Source: VXNJ01 sp009840625 (GTDB lineage: Bacteria > Chloroflexota > UBA11872 > VXNJ01). Taken from it: 64,000 bases of DNA. The notes below the pieces were generated by a model. It saw only the letters and a list, made by a program, of their open reading frames with translations. It had not been told where the DNA came from and searched no databases. The stretch is from NCBI GenBank assembly GCA_965207915.1, contig OZ242304.1, positions 1,736,001 through 1,800,000 of the forward strand, given 5' to 3'. Shown here piece after piece: positions 36,457-45,396 of this stretch (position 1 is the stretch's first letter; each line of letters begins with the position of its first letter). The position numbers were made by a program, and so were the translations under genes.

Positions 36457-36959
36457 TTGACGAAGCTAACCCTGTTTCCGGCCCCCAGAGCGATCTGGTC
36501 GGCCTGATTCAGCGACTTGAGGAAACAGTCCTCGAAGCCCAGCGCATCCCGTTCGGCAACAAGATCCTGATGGTCGAGTCCGATCTGTTGGAAATCATCG
36601 ACCAGATGCGGATCAACATCCCCGAGGAAATCCGCGACGCGCGCCGGATCATGCGTGAACGCGAAGCCATCCCGCGCGATGCCCAGCGCGAGGCCGAGCA
36701 GATCCTGACCCACGCCCGGGAGCAGGCCAATCGGATGATCTCCGACGAGGCCATCGTGCGCGAAGCCGAGGCCCGCGCCGAGCAGATGATCGAGGACGCC
36801 CAGAACGCGGTCGTGCAAGCGCGGCGCGAGATGGACGCATATTCGATGAACATGTTGCGCGACGTCGAGCACCGGCTCAACACCCATCTTTCCAGCATCC
36901 ACCGAGCCATAAATCTGCTGGACGAATCGTCCCAGGATCCGAGCCTGCACCGGGACTAG
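36453..36959 (+). CDS. Coiled-coil protein, DivIVA/SepIVA-like
   Basis: This 168-residue protein is mostly helical and highly charged. An N-terminal segment (LIQRLEETVLEAQRIPFGNKILMVESDLLEIIDQMRINIP) is followed by a long coiled coil of Arg/Glu/Gln residues over about 60-145. This pattern matches the DivIVA-like proteins encoded beside coaD in actinobacteria, where SepIVA acts in cell division and envelope growth. The function here is inferred from context and shape. Confidence 0.75.
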   Translation: MIDEANPVSGPQSDLVGLIQRLEETVLEAQRIPFGNKILMVESDLLEIIDQMRINIPEEIRDARRIMREREAIPRDAQREAEQILTHAREQANRMISDEAIVREAEARAEQMIEDAQNAVVQARREMDAYSMNMLRDVEHRLNTHLSSIHRAINLLDESSQDPSLHRD

Positions 36960-37061
36960 GCGCCGTGGCCGGCCGGGTCCGGCTGCTTCCTGGCCAGGAC
37001 GGAGCGCGTAAACCGTTGCTAGACTTTTTCCCGCCACGAACGGTTCGCCGTGGCACGAATG

Positions 37062-37138
37062 GTGGCCGTAGCTCAGTTGGTCAGAGCGCTTGGTTGTGGC
37101 CCAAGAGGTCGCGGGTTCAATCCCCGTCGGTCACCCCA
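37062..37138 (+). tRNA. tRNA-His (GTG)
   Basis: The cloverleaf folds cleanly: acceptor GTGGCCG with CGGTCAC, D-arm GCTC/GAGC, anticodon stem CTTGG/CCAAG with loop TTGTGGC (anticodon GTG at 37096-37098), T-arm with TTCAATC loop. The discriminator C at 37135 and G at 37061 (position -1) are the tRNA-His identity elements. CCA is encoded at 37136-37138. The next gene begins at 37141. Confidence 0.97.
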
Positions 37139-37140
37139 GA

Positions 37141-37596
37141 ATGAGCGGATCGCGGCGCGGTCGGAGCGCCAATTGGCGACCGCTTTTGTTCCCGCTGCTG
37201 GTCGCGACCCTGGCCCTGCTCGGAGCCGCCGCCGGCTACGGCCTGGGCAGCTGGTGGGTCGCGGGGGGATCTTCTTCGCCGGTCCCGGTACCGGCCGAGA
37301 TCGAGCCGGTCGTCACTTCTCCGGCGCTGCCGCCGGCCTCGCGCGCGGCGGCGACCGAGTACGAGGACGTCGAATTGGGGGTGCCGCTGGTGCAGATCCC
37401 GGCCCCGCCGCCGCCGCGCCGACCGACCGAGGCGGCCGCGGACGAGTTGGAACACGTCGTGCAGGCGGGCGAGTCACTTTCGCTCATCGCGGGCTTCTAC
37501 GGAGTGAGCGTTGACGAAATCGCCGCCGCCAACAACATCGCCGACGTGTCGGTAATAAACGTCGGGCAGGTCCTGCTGATCCCCGGTTCGCGCTAG
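37141..37596 (+). CDS. LysM domain protein anchored by an N-terminal transmembrane helix
   Basis: This 151-residue protein has a short basic start, a transmembrane helix (PLLFPLLVATLALLGAAAGYGLG), a Pro/Ala-rich linker and a C-terminal LysM domain (HVVQAGESLSLIAGFYGVSVDEIAAANNI...GQVLLIPGSR), which binds peptidoglycan or related glycans. So it faces the cell wall. The ATG lies only two nucleotides after the CCA of tRNA-His, leaving no room for a free Shine-Dalgarno site outside the tRNA. Its TAG stop is part of the CTAG duplicated by the IS1182-type insertion, so the gene is intact. Confidence 0.85.
   Translation: MSGSRRGRSANWRPLLFPLLVATLALLGAAAGYGLGSWWVAGGSSSPVPVPAEIEPVVTSPALPPASRAAATEYEDVELGVPLVQIPAPPPPRRPTEAAADELEHVVQAGESLSLIAGFYGVSVDEIAAANNIADVSVINVGQVLLIPGSR
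37593..37596. repeat. Left target duplication (CTAG) of the IS1182-type element
   Basis: CTAG here and at 41575-41578 directly flank the two 15-bp terminal inverted repeats. Since CTAG is its own complement, it reads the same either way. Confidence 0.75.
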
Positions 37597-37779
37597 GAGC
37601 CTGCGCCGCAGGAAGAGCGCGGACGACCCGGTTTCAGCCGGCTGATCATTTTTGCGCCGAAGTCGCGCCGCTTCGTCGCTCCGAGCACCTGTCCGCCGCC
37701 GTTGCGGCCTGCCACAAGCCCTCGTCCCGCGCCCACGGCCGCGATTCCGGGCCAGATCATGGGGATCCGCGCCACCCGC

Positions 37780-38103
37780 TCACGCCTTAACCGCATTTAG
37801 CCTTCTGGCGTTGAGCGCCAGGCACACCAGGGCCCATTCGCCCCTGACCTTGTCCAGTCCCCGCACGCTGAAGCGCCTGAAGCCCAGTACCTGCTTTATC
37901 CAGCCGAACGGGGGTTCGGCGATGTGCTTGCGGGCCGCGTACAGCTTCCTGCCCTCCGCGGTGGAGAGCCTGGCGGCCATGCGCGCGCGGGCCGCGCCGC
38001 GGACCGGGCGCCCGGTCCGGCCCTCGCGGCCCTGGGCCACGTAGGCCTCGATCCCCTTCTCCTCAAGGGACCTGAAGACCTTTTCGTCGGCGTAGCCGGA
38101 GTC
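37780..38103 (-). pseudogene. IS1182 transposase, C-terminal fragment
   Basis: This is the 3' part of the transposase, starting in the 7-bp duplication (38097-38103). It reads SGYADEKVFRSLEEKGIEAYVAQG, continues with LSTAEGRKLYAARKHIAEPPFGWIKQV and ends GFRRFSVRGLDKVRGEWALVCL, the conserved last third of IS1182 transposases including the catalytic Glu region. It has no start of its own and is separated from its N-terminal part by the IS21 element. Joining at the duplication gives an open frame of 437 residues, so the break is recent and clean. Confidence 0.9.
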
Positions 38104-38136
38104 TGAAGAACGACGTTTACTCTGGCCGGGTATGCG

Positions 38137-38913
38137 TCAATTATTTTGGCCGGGTTTTTCCGGTTCCTTTTCCTCCTTCTGGGACCCGGTCCGGTAACTG
38201 GGCACGTCAAATTCGAGTACCACGGCGTGATGGACGATGCGGTCCGCCGCCGCCGCGGTGGCCATCGGGTTGGGGAAGATCTTGCCCCATTCGGAGAAGA
38301 CCAGGTTCGAGGTGATGCCGATGGAGCGCCGCTCGTAGCGTTCGGCGATCAGCGTAAACAGCACGTCGGCCTCCTCGGTCCCCTGCGGCAGGTAGCCCAG
38401 GTCGTCGATGACGATCAGATCGATGAAGTCGAGCTTGCGCAGCAGCCGGGGCAGTTCCAGGTCGCGCTTGGCCGCCAGCAGTTCCTGCACCAGGCGGTAG
38501 GCTGGCGCAAAGAGCACCGATCTTCCCTGCTCGACCAATCTGTGCCCGATCGCGCACAAGGCATGGGTCTTGCCGGTTCCGGGCAGACCAAACGCCAGCA
38601 CGTTGACGGCTCGATCCAGGAAGTCGCCCTCGGCAAGGTCCTGCAGCTGGGCGCTAAGCTGCGGCGGGAGTTTCGCCTGATCGAAGTTGTCCCAGATCTT
38701 GCCGGGCGGCAATTTCGAGGACTTGCGCAGCCGGTCCACCCGCCGCTGGCGCCGGTCTTCCATCTCCTGCCGGAAGACGCCGAGCAGGGTGGGCAGGGCG
38801 TTAACCTGGCCGGCGTCGACGAACCGGTCCACCGCCTCTTCGCCGATGGTTGGCAGCCGCAGCTCCTTGCACATCAGCTTCATCTCTCCGGCGATCACCT
38901 GCGGCGCGCTCAA
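38137..38913 (-). CDS. istB: IS21 helper ATPase IstB
   Basis: IstB is the AAA+ ATPase that selects target DNA and stimulates the IstA transposase. The 258-residue protein has Walker A GLPGTGKTHALCAIG near residue 110, Walker B LIVIDDLGYLPQG and the downstream SIGITSNLVFSEW segment. The start is TTG at 38913, overlapping the istA stop (TTGA); an internal ATG near residue 11 is an alternative. It is complete. Confidence 0.94.
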   Translation of the reverse strand: MSAPQVIAGEMKLMCKELRLPTIGEEAVDRFVDAGQVNALPTLLGVFRQEMEDRRQRRVDRLRKSSKLPPGKIWDNFDQAKLPPQLSAQLQDLAEGDFLDRAVNVLAFGLPGTGKTHALCAIGHRLVEQGRSVLFAPAYRLVQELLAAKRDLELPRLLRKLDFIDLIVIDDLGYLPQGTEEADVLFTLIAERYERRSIGITSNLVFSEWGKIFPNPMATAAAADRIVHHAVVLEFDVPSYRTGSQKEEKEPEKPGQNN

Positions 38914-40400
38914 CGCCGGGTTCCGGTCAACAGGCGGTCGTAGACGCCCAGGTCGGGCGCCCGCAATCTGGCCAGTTCCGGTATGGACGGAGGCCGCGGG
39001 GCGACCAGCTCGCGCACGTCCTGGCAGTCAAAACGCCGGTCCTCCGCAAGCAGCCGGCCGAGCGCCCGCTCGACGTCGGACTCCATAGTTGTCGCGGCCA
39101 GTTGCAGGATGCGCAGGTAATTGACGTCGGCGCTGTGCCGGCCGCGCCAATTGCAGAGCGCGTCGTAGGCGCGGCGGAAGGTAAGGGTGGGGAAGAGCTG
39201 ATCGCGCCAGCGGTAGCGGGCAAAAGCGCCGGGCTTTCGCACCAGCGATCCGATCACGTGGCGGTAATTGACGCGCGCCCGCTGCGAACCGGTGGCGCGC
39301 TGGATGCGCTCGACGAACCTGCCTTTGTAGTGCACGTCCAGGTGGTCGGCGTAGAGGCGGGCCTCCACCTTCCGACCGATCAGGCGCGGTGGTACCGTGT
39401 AGGTGCGGTTGGAGACCCTGATGGTGCTCCACTTGCTCACCGCTGCCCGGTAACTGAGGTAATCGGGAACCTGAGCCGCCGGCAGGGGCCGAAGCCTCGA
39501 GCGCTCAATCTCTGACTTCGGCTCCGCAAGAGAGTTCCGGCGCTTGACGACTTCCCCGACAAAGCCGGAGTAATCGTCGCGGGACGCAAAATCGCGGCCC
39601 CCGCGCAGGACCAGTTCCTGGGCGATGGCCTCCTTGATGCGGCGGTGGGCCTGCTCGACGACCCCGTTCTCGTGCGCCGAGCGGCGGTTGGTGCGGGTGG
39701 ACTTTAGTCCGTAGTGGTCCAGCAATTGCCGGTAGGGCCAGTTCAGGGCCCTCCCGCCAGTCTTCCTCAGTTCGTGGGTGACCGCCGAGAGGTTGTCGGA
39801 TCTGACGACCGCCGGACAGCCGCCCAGCTCCCAGAGCGCTCCCTGCAGGCCCTGCTTAAACGCCAGGAAGGTCTCGCTGCGGGCGATGGCCACGTAGCGC
39901 CATCCCGAGTAGGAGAGCACGAACTCGAAGAGGAGGTGGTTAAACGGTTCGCCGGCGATCGTTACCCGCAGCTTCGTGGCGCTGGTGAAGTCCACCTGCG
40001 CCTCGCGGCCGGGTGGATGCACCTGCGGGAAGAAGACCTCCCGGTCGGGACCTTCAAGCGCCCGCCAGTGCCGGATCCGGCGCTGCAGGGTGCGCAGCTG
40101 CGAAGTGGAGAACCGGCCCGGATGGCGGCGATTGAGCCACTCCAGGATCGTGTTGGCCGCCAGCACCCCGTCCCGGTCGGCCGCCAGCAGCGGGACGATC
40201 TGCTCGTCCCAGACTCCGGCGAACGGATCCGGACGGGTGCGCCAGTGCCGTCTTCGTTGCTTCTTCCCGGATGGGAGCTTGCCTTTGCGCCAGCGTCGAC
40301 CGCTGCGCTCGCTCATGCCCGCCACCGCCGCGGCGGTGGCCAGGGGCTTGCCTTGCATGATCTGTGTCCTTAGTAATGCGACTTGTTGATCCGTGACCAA
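38910..40400 (-). CDS. istA: IS21 transposase IstA
   Basis: IstA is the DDE transposase of IS21 elements. The 496-residue protein has an N-terminal helix-turn-helix (AAAVAGMSERSGRRWRKG), a second DNA-binding region and a retroviral-integrase-type core. The acidic triad is visible: Asp in EAQVDFTSA, Asp in VVRSDNLSAV and Glu in HENGVVEQAHRRIKEA. The start is TTG at 40400. It is complete and transcribed with istB, so the element should be able to transpose. Confidence 0.94.
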   Translation of the reverse strand: MVTDQQVALLRTQIMQGKPLATAAAVAGMSERSGRRWRKGKLPSGKKQRRRHWRTRPDPFAGVWDEQIVPLLAADRDGVLAANTILEWLNRRHPGRFSTSQLRTLQRRIRHWRALEGPDREVFFPQVHPPGREAQVDFTSATKLRVTIAGEPFNHLLFEFVLSYSGWRYVAIARSETFLAFKQGLQGALWELGGCPAVVRSDNLSAVTHELRKTGGRALNWPYRQLLDHYGLKSTRTNRRSAHENGVVEQAHRRIKEAIAQELVLRGGRDFASRDDYSGFVGEVVKRRNSLAEPKSEIERSRLRPLPAAQVPDYLSYRAAVSKWSTIRVSNRTYTVPPRLIGRKVEARLYADHLDVHYKGRFVERIQRATGSQRARVNYRHVIGSLVRKPGAFARYRWRDQLFPTLTFRRAYDALCNWRGRHSADVNYLRILQLAATTMESDVERALGRLLAEDRRFDCQDVRELVAPRPPSIPELARLRAPDLGVYDRLLTGTRR

Positions 40401-40487
40401 TCTGGCACCTCCAGTACCAGAAGGTCATATCAATAAATCGGCCAAATTGGTTGTCGCAAAACCGGACAGAGTAATTGACGTTGATCA

Positions 40488-41484
40488 CGGAGTCGGCCAG
40501 GACGACGGCCGGCGCCAGACCGGTGTTGTTCCCGGTCCGCTCCAGCATGTTCGCCAGCTGGCCGGCGTCGGAGGCCGAGCCGGTAACGTCCACCGCCACG
40601 ATCAGGCGCGACTCCCCGTCCACGGCCGCCTGGGCGTTATACGCCTGCTGGAAGCCCTCGGTGGAGGTGTTCATGATGGAGGATTCGGGATCGGTGAAGT
40701 TGTGCTGGGCCCCGGGGTCGGGCTCCCCGTAGGGGCGCTTGTAGGGCGCACCGCCCCTGGGATTGCGCTTCTGGCCGGGTTTTCGCCCGCGCTTCTCGTC
40801 GAACCGGCGGGCCTTCTCCTCCAGGCGCTGCTTGGCCGCGGCGATGGCCTGCAGGCGGTCGGAGCGGCGCCGCAGCTCCTCGGGTATCTCGTCGCCGCCG
40901 TCGGAGTCCTCCCCGTACAGCTCGTCCTCGGCCGCATCGATCGCCTCGGCGCGCTCCAGCAGGCCTGCGATCTCCTCGCGCAGCTTCCGCTCCTGCTCCA
41001 GCATGCGGGAGTAGGTCATGGCCTTGCGCCTGGAGGCGCTTGCCTTCACCTTGCTTGAGTCGATGGCCAGGGTCCCCAGCTTTGTCAGCCCCAGCTCGCG
41101 GGCTACTCGCACCACCTGCACGAACAGGTCCTTGAAGTCGTCAAGGTGACGGCGGCGGAACTCGCAGATCGTGCGGTGGCGGGGGAGGTTGCCGGCGGCC
41201 AGGTAGCGGAAGCCGACGTCGCGCTGCAGGGCGCGTTCGATCCGGCGCGAGGAGAACACCCCGACGGCGTAGCCGTACAGCAGCAGCTTGACCATCAGCG
41301 CCGGTTCGTAGGGACGGTTGCGGCGCCCGTCGCCGGCGTAGGGCGCGTAGAAGGCGGCAAGGTCCATCGCGTCGACCAGATCGGAGACCTGGTAGCAAAG
41401 ATCGTCGGCCGGCAGCCATTCGCGCACGTCGGGCGGCATCATGATGGGCTGATCGGGATGGTAGTCGCGGAAGGTCGTCGGCAT
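40488..41484 (-). pseudogene. IS1182 transposase, N-terminal part
   Basis: This is the 5' part of the transposase (about 332 codons). It begins MPTTFRDYHPDQPIMMPPDVREWLPADDL, and contains GVFSSRRIERALQRDVGFRYLAAGNLPRHRTICEFRRRH, the first Asp in LAIDSSKVKASASRRKAM, and DPESSIMNTSTEGFQQAYNAQAAV. It stops at GACTCCG, where the IS21 element cut it after VVLADS. The ATG at 41484 is used; a TTG at 41514 with AAGGTGAG upstream is an alternative. Confidence 0.92.
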
Positions 41485-41574
41485 GGGGGCGGATCCGGGG
41501 GACGTGGCGATCAACCGATTCTCACCTTGCCGGGAAGGGCGATCCTCCTTCACGGGTTTCTGCGGCGCAGGCTC

Positions 41575-41578
41575 CTAG
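41575..41578. repeat. Right target duplication (CTAG) of the IS1182-type element
   Basis: This CTAG matches the one at 37593-37596 and marks the right edge of the insertion. Joining the flanks gives GGTTCGCGCTAGCGCTCAA, the original sequence around the LysM stop codon. Confidence 0.75.
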
Positions 41579-41710
41579 CGCTCAACCAGCGCCGCCAAAT
41601 CCCGCCGGCCGAACCCGCCCCGGCGCCCGGTTCGTTTATCGTGGAGGCGACCGGCTTGGCGCCGGAACCGCCGGGGCCGCGTGCGCCCCAAGTTTTGGCA
41701 CGGACGAGCA

Positions 41711-43180
41711 ATGGCCAGCACCGACCCGCAGACACCGAACCTGCTATTTATCCTCAGCGACGATCAGGGTGCCTGGGCGATGGGCTGCGCCGGCAACGAA
41801 GAGGTGCGGACCCCGCACCTGGACCGGCTGGCCGCAACCGGAATACGGTTCACCAATTTTTTCTGCGCCTCACCTGTCTGCTCGCCGGCGCGGGCCTCGA
41901 TCCTGACCGGACAGATTCCCTCCCAACACGGAGTCCAGGATTTCCTGCGGGCCGGCAATTCGGTCGAGCTGGAACAGGACGGGCTGGAAATTGAATACCT
42001 CGCCGGTCGCCGGTCGTACGTAGAGGCGCTGTCGGCCGCCGGCTACGATTGCGGTCTCAGCGGCAAGTGGCACTTGGGGGTCTCGCCGCAGGCCCAGCTG
42101 GGTTTTCGGTACTGGAGCGCCCACGCCAGCGGGGCCGGCGACTACTTCCGACCGCCGATGATCTCCGACGGAAAGCTGCATCGTCCGGAAGGGTACGTTT
42201 CCGACCTCATAACCGAGAACGCGCTCGCCTATCTGGAAGAACAGCGCGGCGCGGACTCGCCTTTCTCGCTGAACGTCCACTACACCGCCCCGCACGCTCC
42301 CTGGACCCGCGAGCACCATCCGGAAGACGTGTTCGGCGACTACTACGACAACTGCGCGTTCGAATCGGTTCCCTGCGAGCCGGTCCATCCAAACCAGATC
42401 TGGAAAGAAGAGAGCGCCGCGACCATCGGCGACACGCCCGAGAACCGCCGCATCGCCTTGAGCGGCTATTTTGCCGCGATCGAGGAGATGGACCGCAACA
42501 TCGGGCGCCTGCTCGACTGGCTCGAGGAAAACGGGCTGCGCGAGAACACCCTGGTGGTCTTTAACGCCGACAACGGCATGAACATGGGTCACCACGGCAT
42601 CTGGGGGAAGGGCAACGGCACCTATCCGTTCTGCATGTACGACACCGCGGTAAAGGTCCCTTCACTGATGTCGCGCCCCGGCCACGTCCCGCAAGGACTT
42701 ATCTGCGAGCACCTGCTGAGCCAATACGACTACGCCCCCACGCTGCTCGGATACCTCGGGGTCGAACCGGCCTGGGACCGCCCCCTGCCGGGACGTGATT
42801 TCTCCGAATTGCTGCGCGGCGCCGGAATCGGAGCCGAAAAAAGCGTATTCGTGGTCGACGAATACGGTCCGACTCGGATGGTCCGCGAAAGGCGCTGGAA
42901 GTACATCCATCACTACCAGTTGGGCGAAAGCGAGCTCTACGACTTGCTCAACGATCCCGGCGAACTTGAAAACCTGGCCGACGCACCCGCCCAGGCCGAC
43001 GTCCTAGCTCGGTTGCGCGCGGACTTGGAATCCTGGTGCGATCGCTACGTCGACCCCCGCATGGACGGGTTGGGCAGCGCCAATGTAGGGCGCGGCCAGA
43101 TCGGCCTCGTCGGATCGGAGGAGTACGCGAAACCCTTCGAGGACGACTTGCGGATGTGGTGGACCGAAGCAGGATCCTAG
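41711..43180 (+). CDS. Sulfatase (type I, formylglycine-dependent)
   Basis: This 489-residue protein is an alkaline-phosphatase-superfamily sulfatase. The formylglycine motif is CSPARASILTG near residue 57 (C-x-P-x-R), and the metal-binding region is LLFILSDDQGAWAMGCAGN near the N-terminus. GKWHLGVSPQAQLGF and FNADNGMNMGHHG are also typical. It releases sulfate from organic sulfate esters, whose identity cannot be told. No signal peptide is seen, so it may be cytoplasmic. The ATG at 41711 is chosen over an upstream start at 41681. A sulfate-type transporter follows, which suggests a shared task. Confidence 0.93.
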   Translation: MASTDPQTPNLLFILSDDQGAWAMGCAGNEEVRTPHLDRLAATGIRFTNFFCASPVCSPARASILTGQIPSQHGVQDFLRAGNSVELEQDGLEIEYLAGRRSYVEALSAAGYDCGLSGKWHLGVSPQAQLGFRYWSAHASGAGDYFRPPMISDGKLHRPEGYVSDLITENALAYLEEQRGADSPFSLNVHYTAPHAPWTREHHPEDVFGDYYDNCAFESVPCEPVHPNQIWKEESAATIGDTPENRRIALSGYFAAIEEMDRNIGRLLDWLEENGLRENTLVVFNADNGMNMGHHGIWGKGNGTYPFCMYDTAVKVPSLMSRPGHVPQGLICEHLLSQYDYAPTLLGYLGVEPAWDRPLPGRDFSELLRGAGIGAEKSVFVVDEYGPTRMVRERRWKYIHHYQLGESELYDLLNDPGELENLADAPAQADVLARLRADLESWCDRYVDPRMDGLGSANVGRGQIGLVGSEEYAKPFEDDLRMWWTEAGS

Positions 43181-43267
43181 GCGGCTCGCAGGTTAAGGAA
43201 TCTCCCGGTTAGCGGCGATGCCCCCGGCAGCGCCTGGTCCGGTGCCGCCGGTCGGCAAATATCTGTA

Positions 43268-44884
43268 ATGAATTACTCGCTCCGGACTTTCCGCGGCGAC
43301 GTCTTCGGCGGCGTCACCTCCGCGGTGGTCGGCCTGCCGGTGGCGCTCGCCTTCGGAGTGGCGTCCGGGCTGGGTCCGGTGGCGGGGCTCTACGGCGCGA
43401 TCGCGGTCGGATTCTTCGCCGCCGTTTTCGGCGGGACCCGCTCGCAGATTTCCGGACCGACGGGGCCGATGTCGGTGGCGATGGCGGTCATAGTCACCGC
43501 CCACGCCAACAGCCTGGCCGAGGCGTTCACGATCGTGATCATGGCCGGAATAATCCAGGCGCTCCTGGGCGTTTTGCGCATCGGCCGCTTCGTCTCCTAC
43601 ACCCCGTATTCGGTGATCTCGGGCTTCATGACCGGGATCGGCATCATCGTGATGCTCGTGCACACGCTGCCCTTCATGGGCGCCGCGGTGGCGACCGGAG
43701 GTCCCAATGGCGCGGTAGCGGCCTGGCCGGACGCGGTCGCCAACTTCAATCTTTCGGCTTTCGCGATCGCTGCAGCAACGCTGGCGGTCGGCATCGGCTG
43801 GCCGGACCGGTTCCGGAAATACCTTCCGCCCACCCTGGCGGCGCTGATCACCGGCACCCTCATGGGGGTGCTCTGGCTCACCGACGCGCCCGCAATCGGC
43901 GACGTTCCGAGCGGACTGCCAAACCTGCAGCTCCCCGAACTCTCCGGGGACGTCTTGATGAGGGCGGTCCAACCGGCGGTGACGATCGCCCTGCTGGGGG
44001 CGATCGACAGCCTGCTGACGTCGCTGATCGCAGATTCGATGACGCGCACCCGCCACAATCCGGACCGCGAATTGGTGGGCCAGGGCATCGGGAACCTGAT
44101 CGCCGGGTTCATCGGCGGCCTGCCGGGCGCCGGCGCGACCCTGGGAACGGTCGTAAACATCCGCGCCGGCGGCAGGACCCCGGTTTCGGGCGCGATCAGG
44201 GCGGTCATCCTGCTCGGCCTGGTGCTCGGCTTGGGCCGGTACGTTGAGGCGATCCCGCACGCGGCCCTGGCCGGAATCCTGATGAAAGTCGGCTGGGACA
44301 TCGTCGACTGGCGCTTCGTAATGCGCATTCACCGGGTCCAGCGCGAGCATCTCCTGGTAATGCTCATCACCCTGGGCTTGACCGTGTTCCTGGACCTGGT
44401 TACGGCCGTGGCGATCGGGTTGATTGCGGCCGGGATGGCCAGCGCCAGGCAGTTCGAGCGCCTGGAGCTGGACAGCGTGGTCTCGCTGCCCTTGCTGGAC
44501 AAGAGCTTCCTGTCCGACGCGGGGGTCGCCGAAGGGAGCGATGCCTATTCAGCCCGGGTCGGCCTGGTGGCGTTGCGCGGGAGTTTTACGGTCGCCTCGT
44601 CCAGCAAGCTGATCAACACGATCGGCGTTGACATCCGCGACCACGAAGTTGTCATCCTCGACTTCTCGGAGACCGTCTATATCGACGACAGCGCCGCGCT
44701 GGTGGTCGAACAAATGATCGACGTTGCCGATTCGCAGGACACGGACTGCGTGGTCGTGGGGCTTGCCGGCGCACCGGCGGCCACGCTCGAATCCCTGAGG
44801 GTGCTCAAGAACATCCCTGCCGATCGGTTCGCCGCCGACATCGGTGAGGCGCAGGCAATCGCGGCCAGCCTGCTGAACCGTTAG
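43268..44884 (+). CDS. SulP family anion transporter with STAS domain
   Basis: This 538-residue protein has about 12 transmembrane helices and a C-terminal STAS domain. The family motifs GVTSAVVGLPVALAFGVASG, GTRSQISGPTGPM and NLIAGFIGGLPGAGATLGTVVNIRAGG are visible. The STAS domain lies over about residues 430-538 (VALRGSFTVASSSKLI...VVILDFSETVYIDDSAALVVEQMI). SulP proteins carry sulfate or bicarbonate. Next to the sulfatase, sulfate is the likelier substrate, by inference. Confidence 0.92.
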   Translation: MNYSLRTFRGDVFGGVTSAVVGLPVALAFGVASGLGPVAGLYGAIAVGFFAAVFGGTRSQISGPTGPMSVAMAVIVTAHANSLAEAFTIVIMAGIIQALLGVLRIGRFVSYTPYSVISGFMTGIGIIVMLVHTLPFMGAAVATGGPNGAVAAWPDAVANFNLSAFAIAAATLAVGIGWPDRFRKYLPPTLAALITGTLMGVLWLTDAPAIGDVPSGLPNLQLPELSGDVLMRAVQPAVTIALLGAIDSLLTSLIADSMTRTRHNPDRELVGQGIGNLIAGFIGGLPGAGATLGTVVNIRAGGRTPVSGAIRAVILLGLVLGLGRYVEAIPHAALAGILMKVGWDIVDWRFVMRIHRVQREHLLVMLITLGLTVFLDLVTAVAIGLIAAGMASARQFERLELDSVVSLPLLDKSFLSDAGVAEGSDAYSARVGLVALRGSFTVASSSKLINTIGVDIRDHEVVILDFSETVYIDDSAALVVEQMIDVADSQDTDCVVVGLAGAPAATLESLRVLKNIPADRFAADIGEAQAIAASLLNR

Positions 44885-45084
44885 GCGCGGCGCGCGAGGC
44901 CGGCTGCCCGGCGGCACCGGGAACGCCTAGTCCCGCCCGGTCGGCCGCCAGCGGGCGATGACTCCGGACCGCAGGCGACCCGGTCCCAAACCGAGTGGCG
45001 CTGCGGGATGCGCCCAGTTTTTATGCAAGCCTGTGATTGCGTATCATTGAGCCGTCGAGGCCACCACTTGCCCGAGAGTTCGAT

Positions 45085-45396
45085 TTGGACGTTTACCGCG
45101 CGATCGCTGACCCGACCAGGCGAGCCATTTTGGACGAGCTCGTCGATCGGTCTGGTCAGTCGCTATTCGAACTCTGCTCGCGTCTGGTGATGAAGCACGG
45201 CATCAACTCCTCGCGGCAGGCGATATCGCAGCATCTGGCCGTCTTGGAAGCTGCCGGGCTGGTTCGCACGCGGCGCGAAGGGAGGTCGAAGCTCCACTGG
45301 TTCGTGGGCGACCCACTCAAGGCAATCGGGGAGCGGTGGCCGGTCTCAACACAATCGCACAATTCCAACCCGCCAACGGAGGGCACCGAGGAATGA
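45085..45396 (+). CDS. ArsR-family transcriptional regulator
   Basis: This roughly 103-residue winged-helix protein begins LDVYRAIADPTRRAILDELVDRSGQSLFELCSRL and has the recognition helix in SSRQAISQHLAVLEAAGLVRTRREGRSKLHW. Such ArsR-type regulators without an obvious metal site usually act on nearby genes. The TTG at 45085 gives the canonical family start; a TTG at 45037 would add 16 residues. The stop overlaps the VOC gene start (ATGA), so the regulator and the VOC protein form an operon. Confidence 0.88.
   Translation: MDVYRAIADPTRRAILDELVDRSGQSLFELCSRLVMKHGINSSRQAISQHLAVLEAAGLVRTRREGRSKLHWFVGDPLKAIGERWPVSTQSHNSNPPTEGTEE

Larger units (their letters stand above)
38104..40487 (-). mobile_element. 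IS21-family insertion sequence
   Basis: This 2384-bp element carries istA and istB and is inserted in the IS1182 transposase. It is flanked by a 7-bp target duplication, GACTCCG on the coding strand (CGGAGTC at 38097-38103 and 40488-40494). The ends are imperfect inverted repeats: TGATCAACGTCAATTACTCT and TGAAGAACGACGTTTACTCT, identical at 20 of the first 26 positions. The family typically makes 4-8 bp duplications. Both genes are open, so it may be active. Confidence 0.92.
37597..41574 (-). mobile_element. IS1182-type insertion sequence, interrupted by an IS21-type element
   Basis: The ends are a perfect 15-bp inverted repeat, GAGCCTGCGCCGCAG, at 37597-37611 and its complement at 41560-41574, flanked by CTAG on both sides. 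Without the inner IS21 element and one copy of its 7-bp duplication the element is 1587 bp, normal for this family. It holds one transposase gene, split in two by the inner element. It inserted at the end of the LysM gene. Confidence 0.9.
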
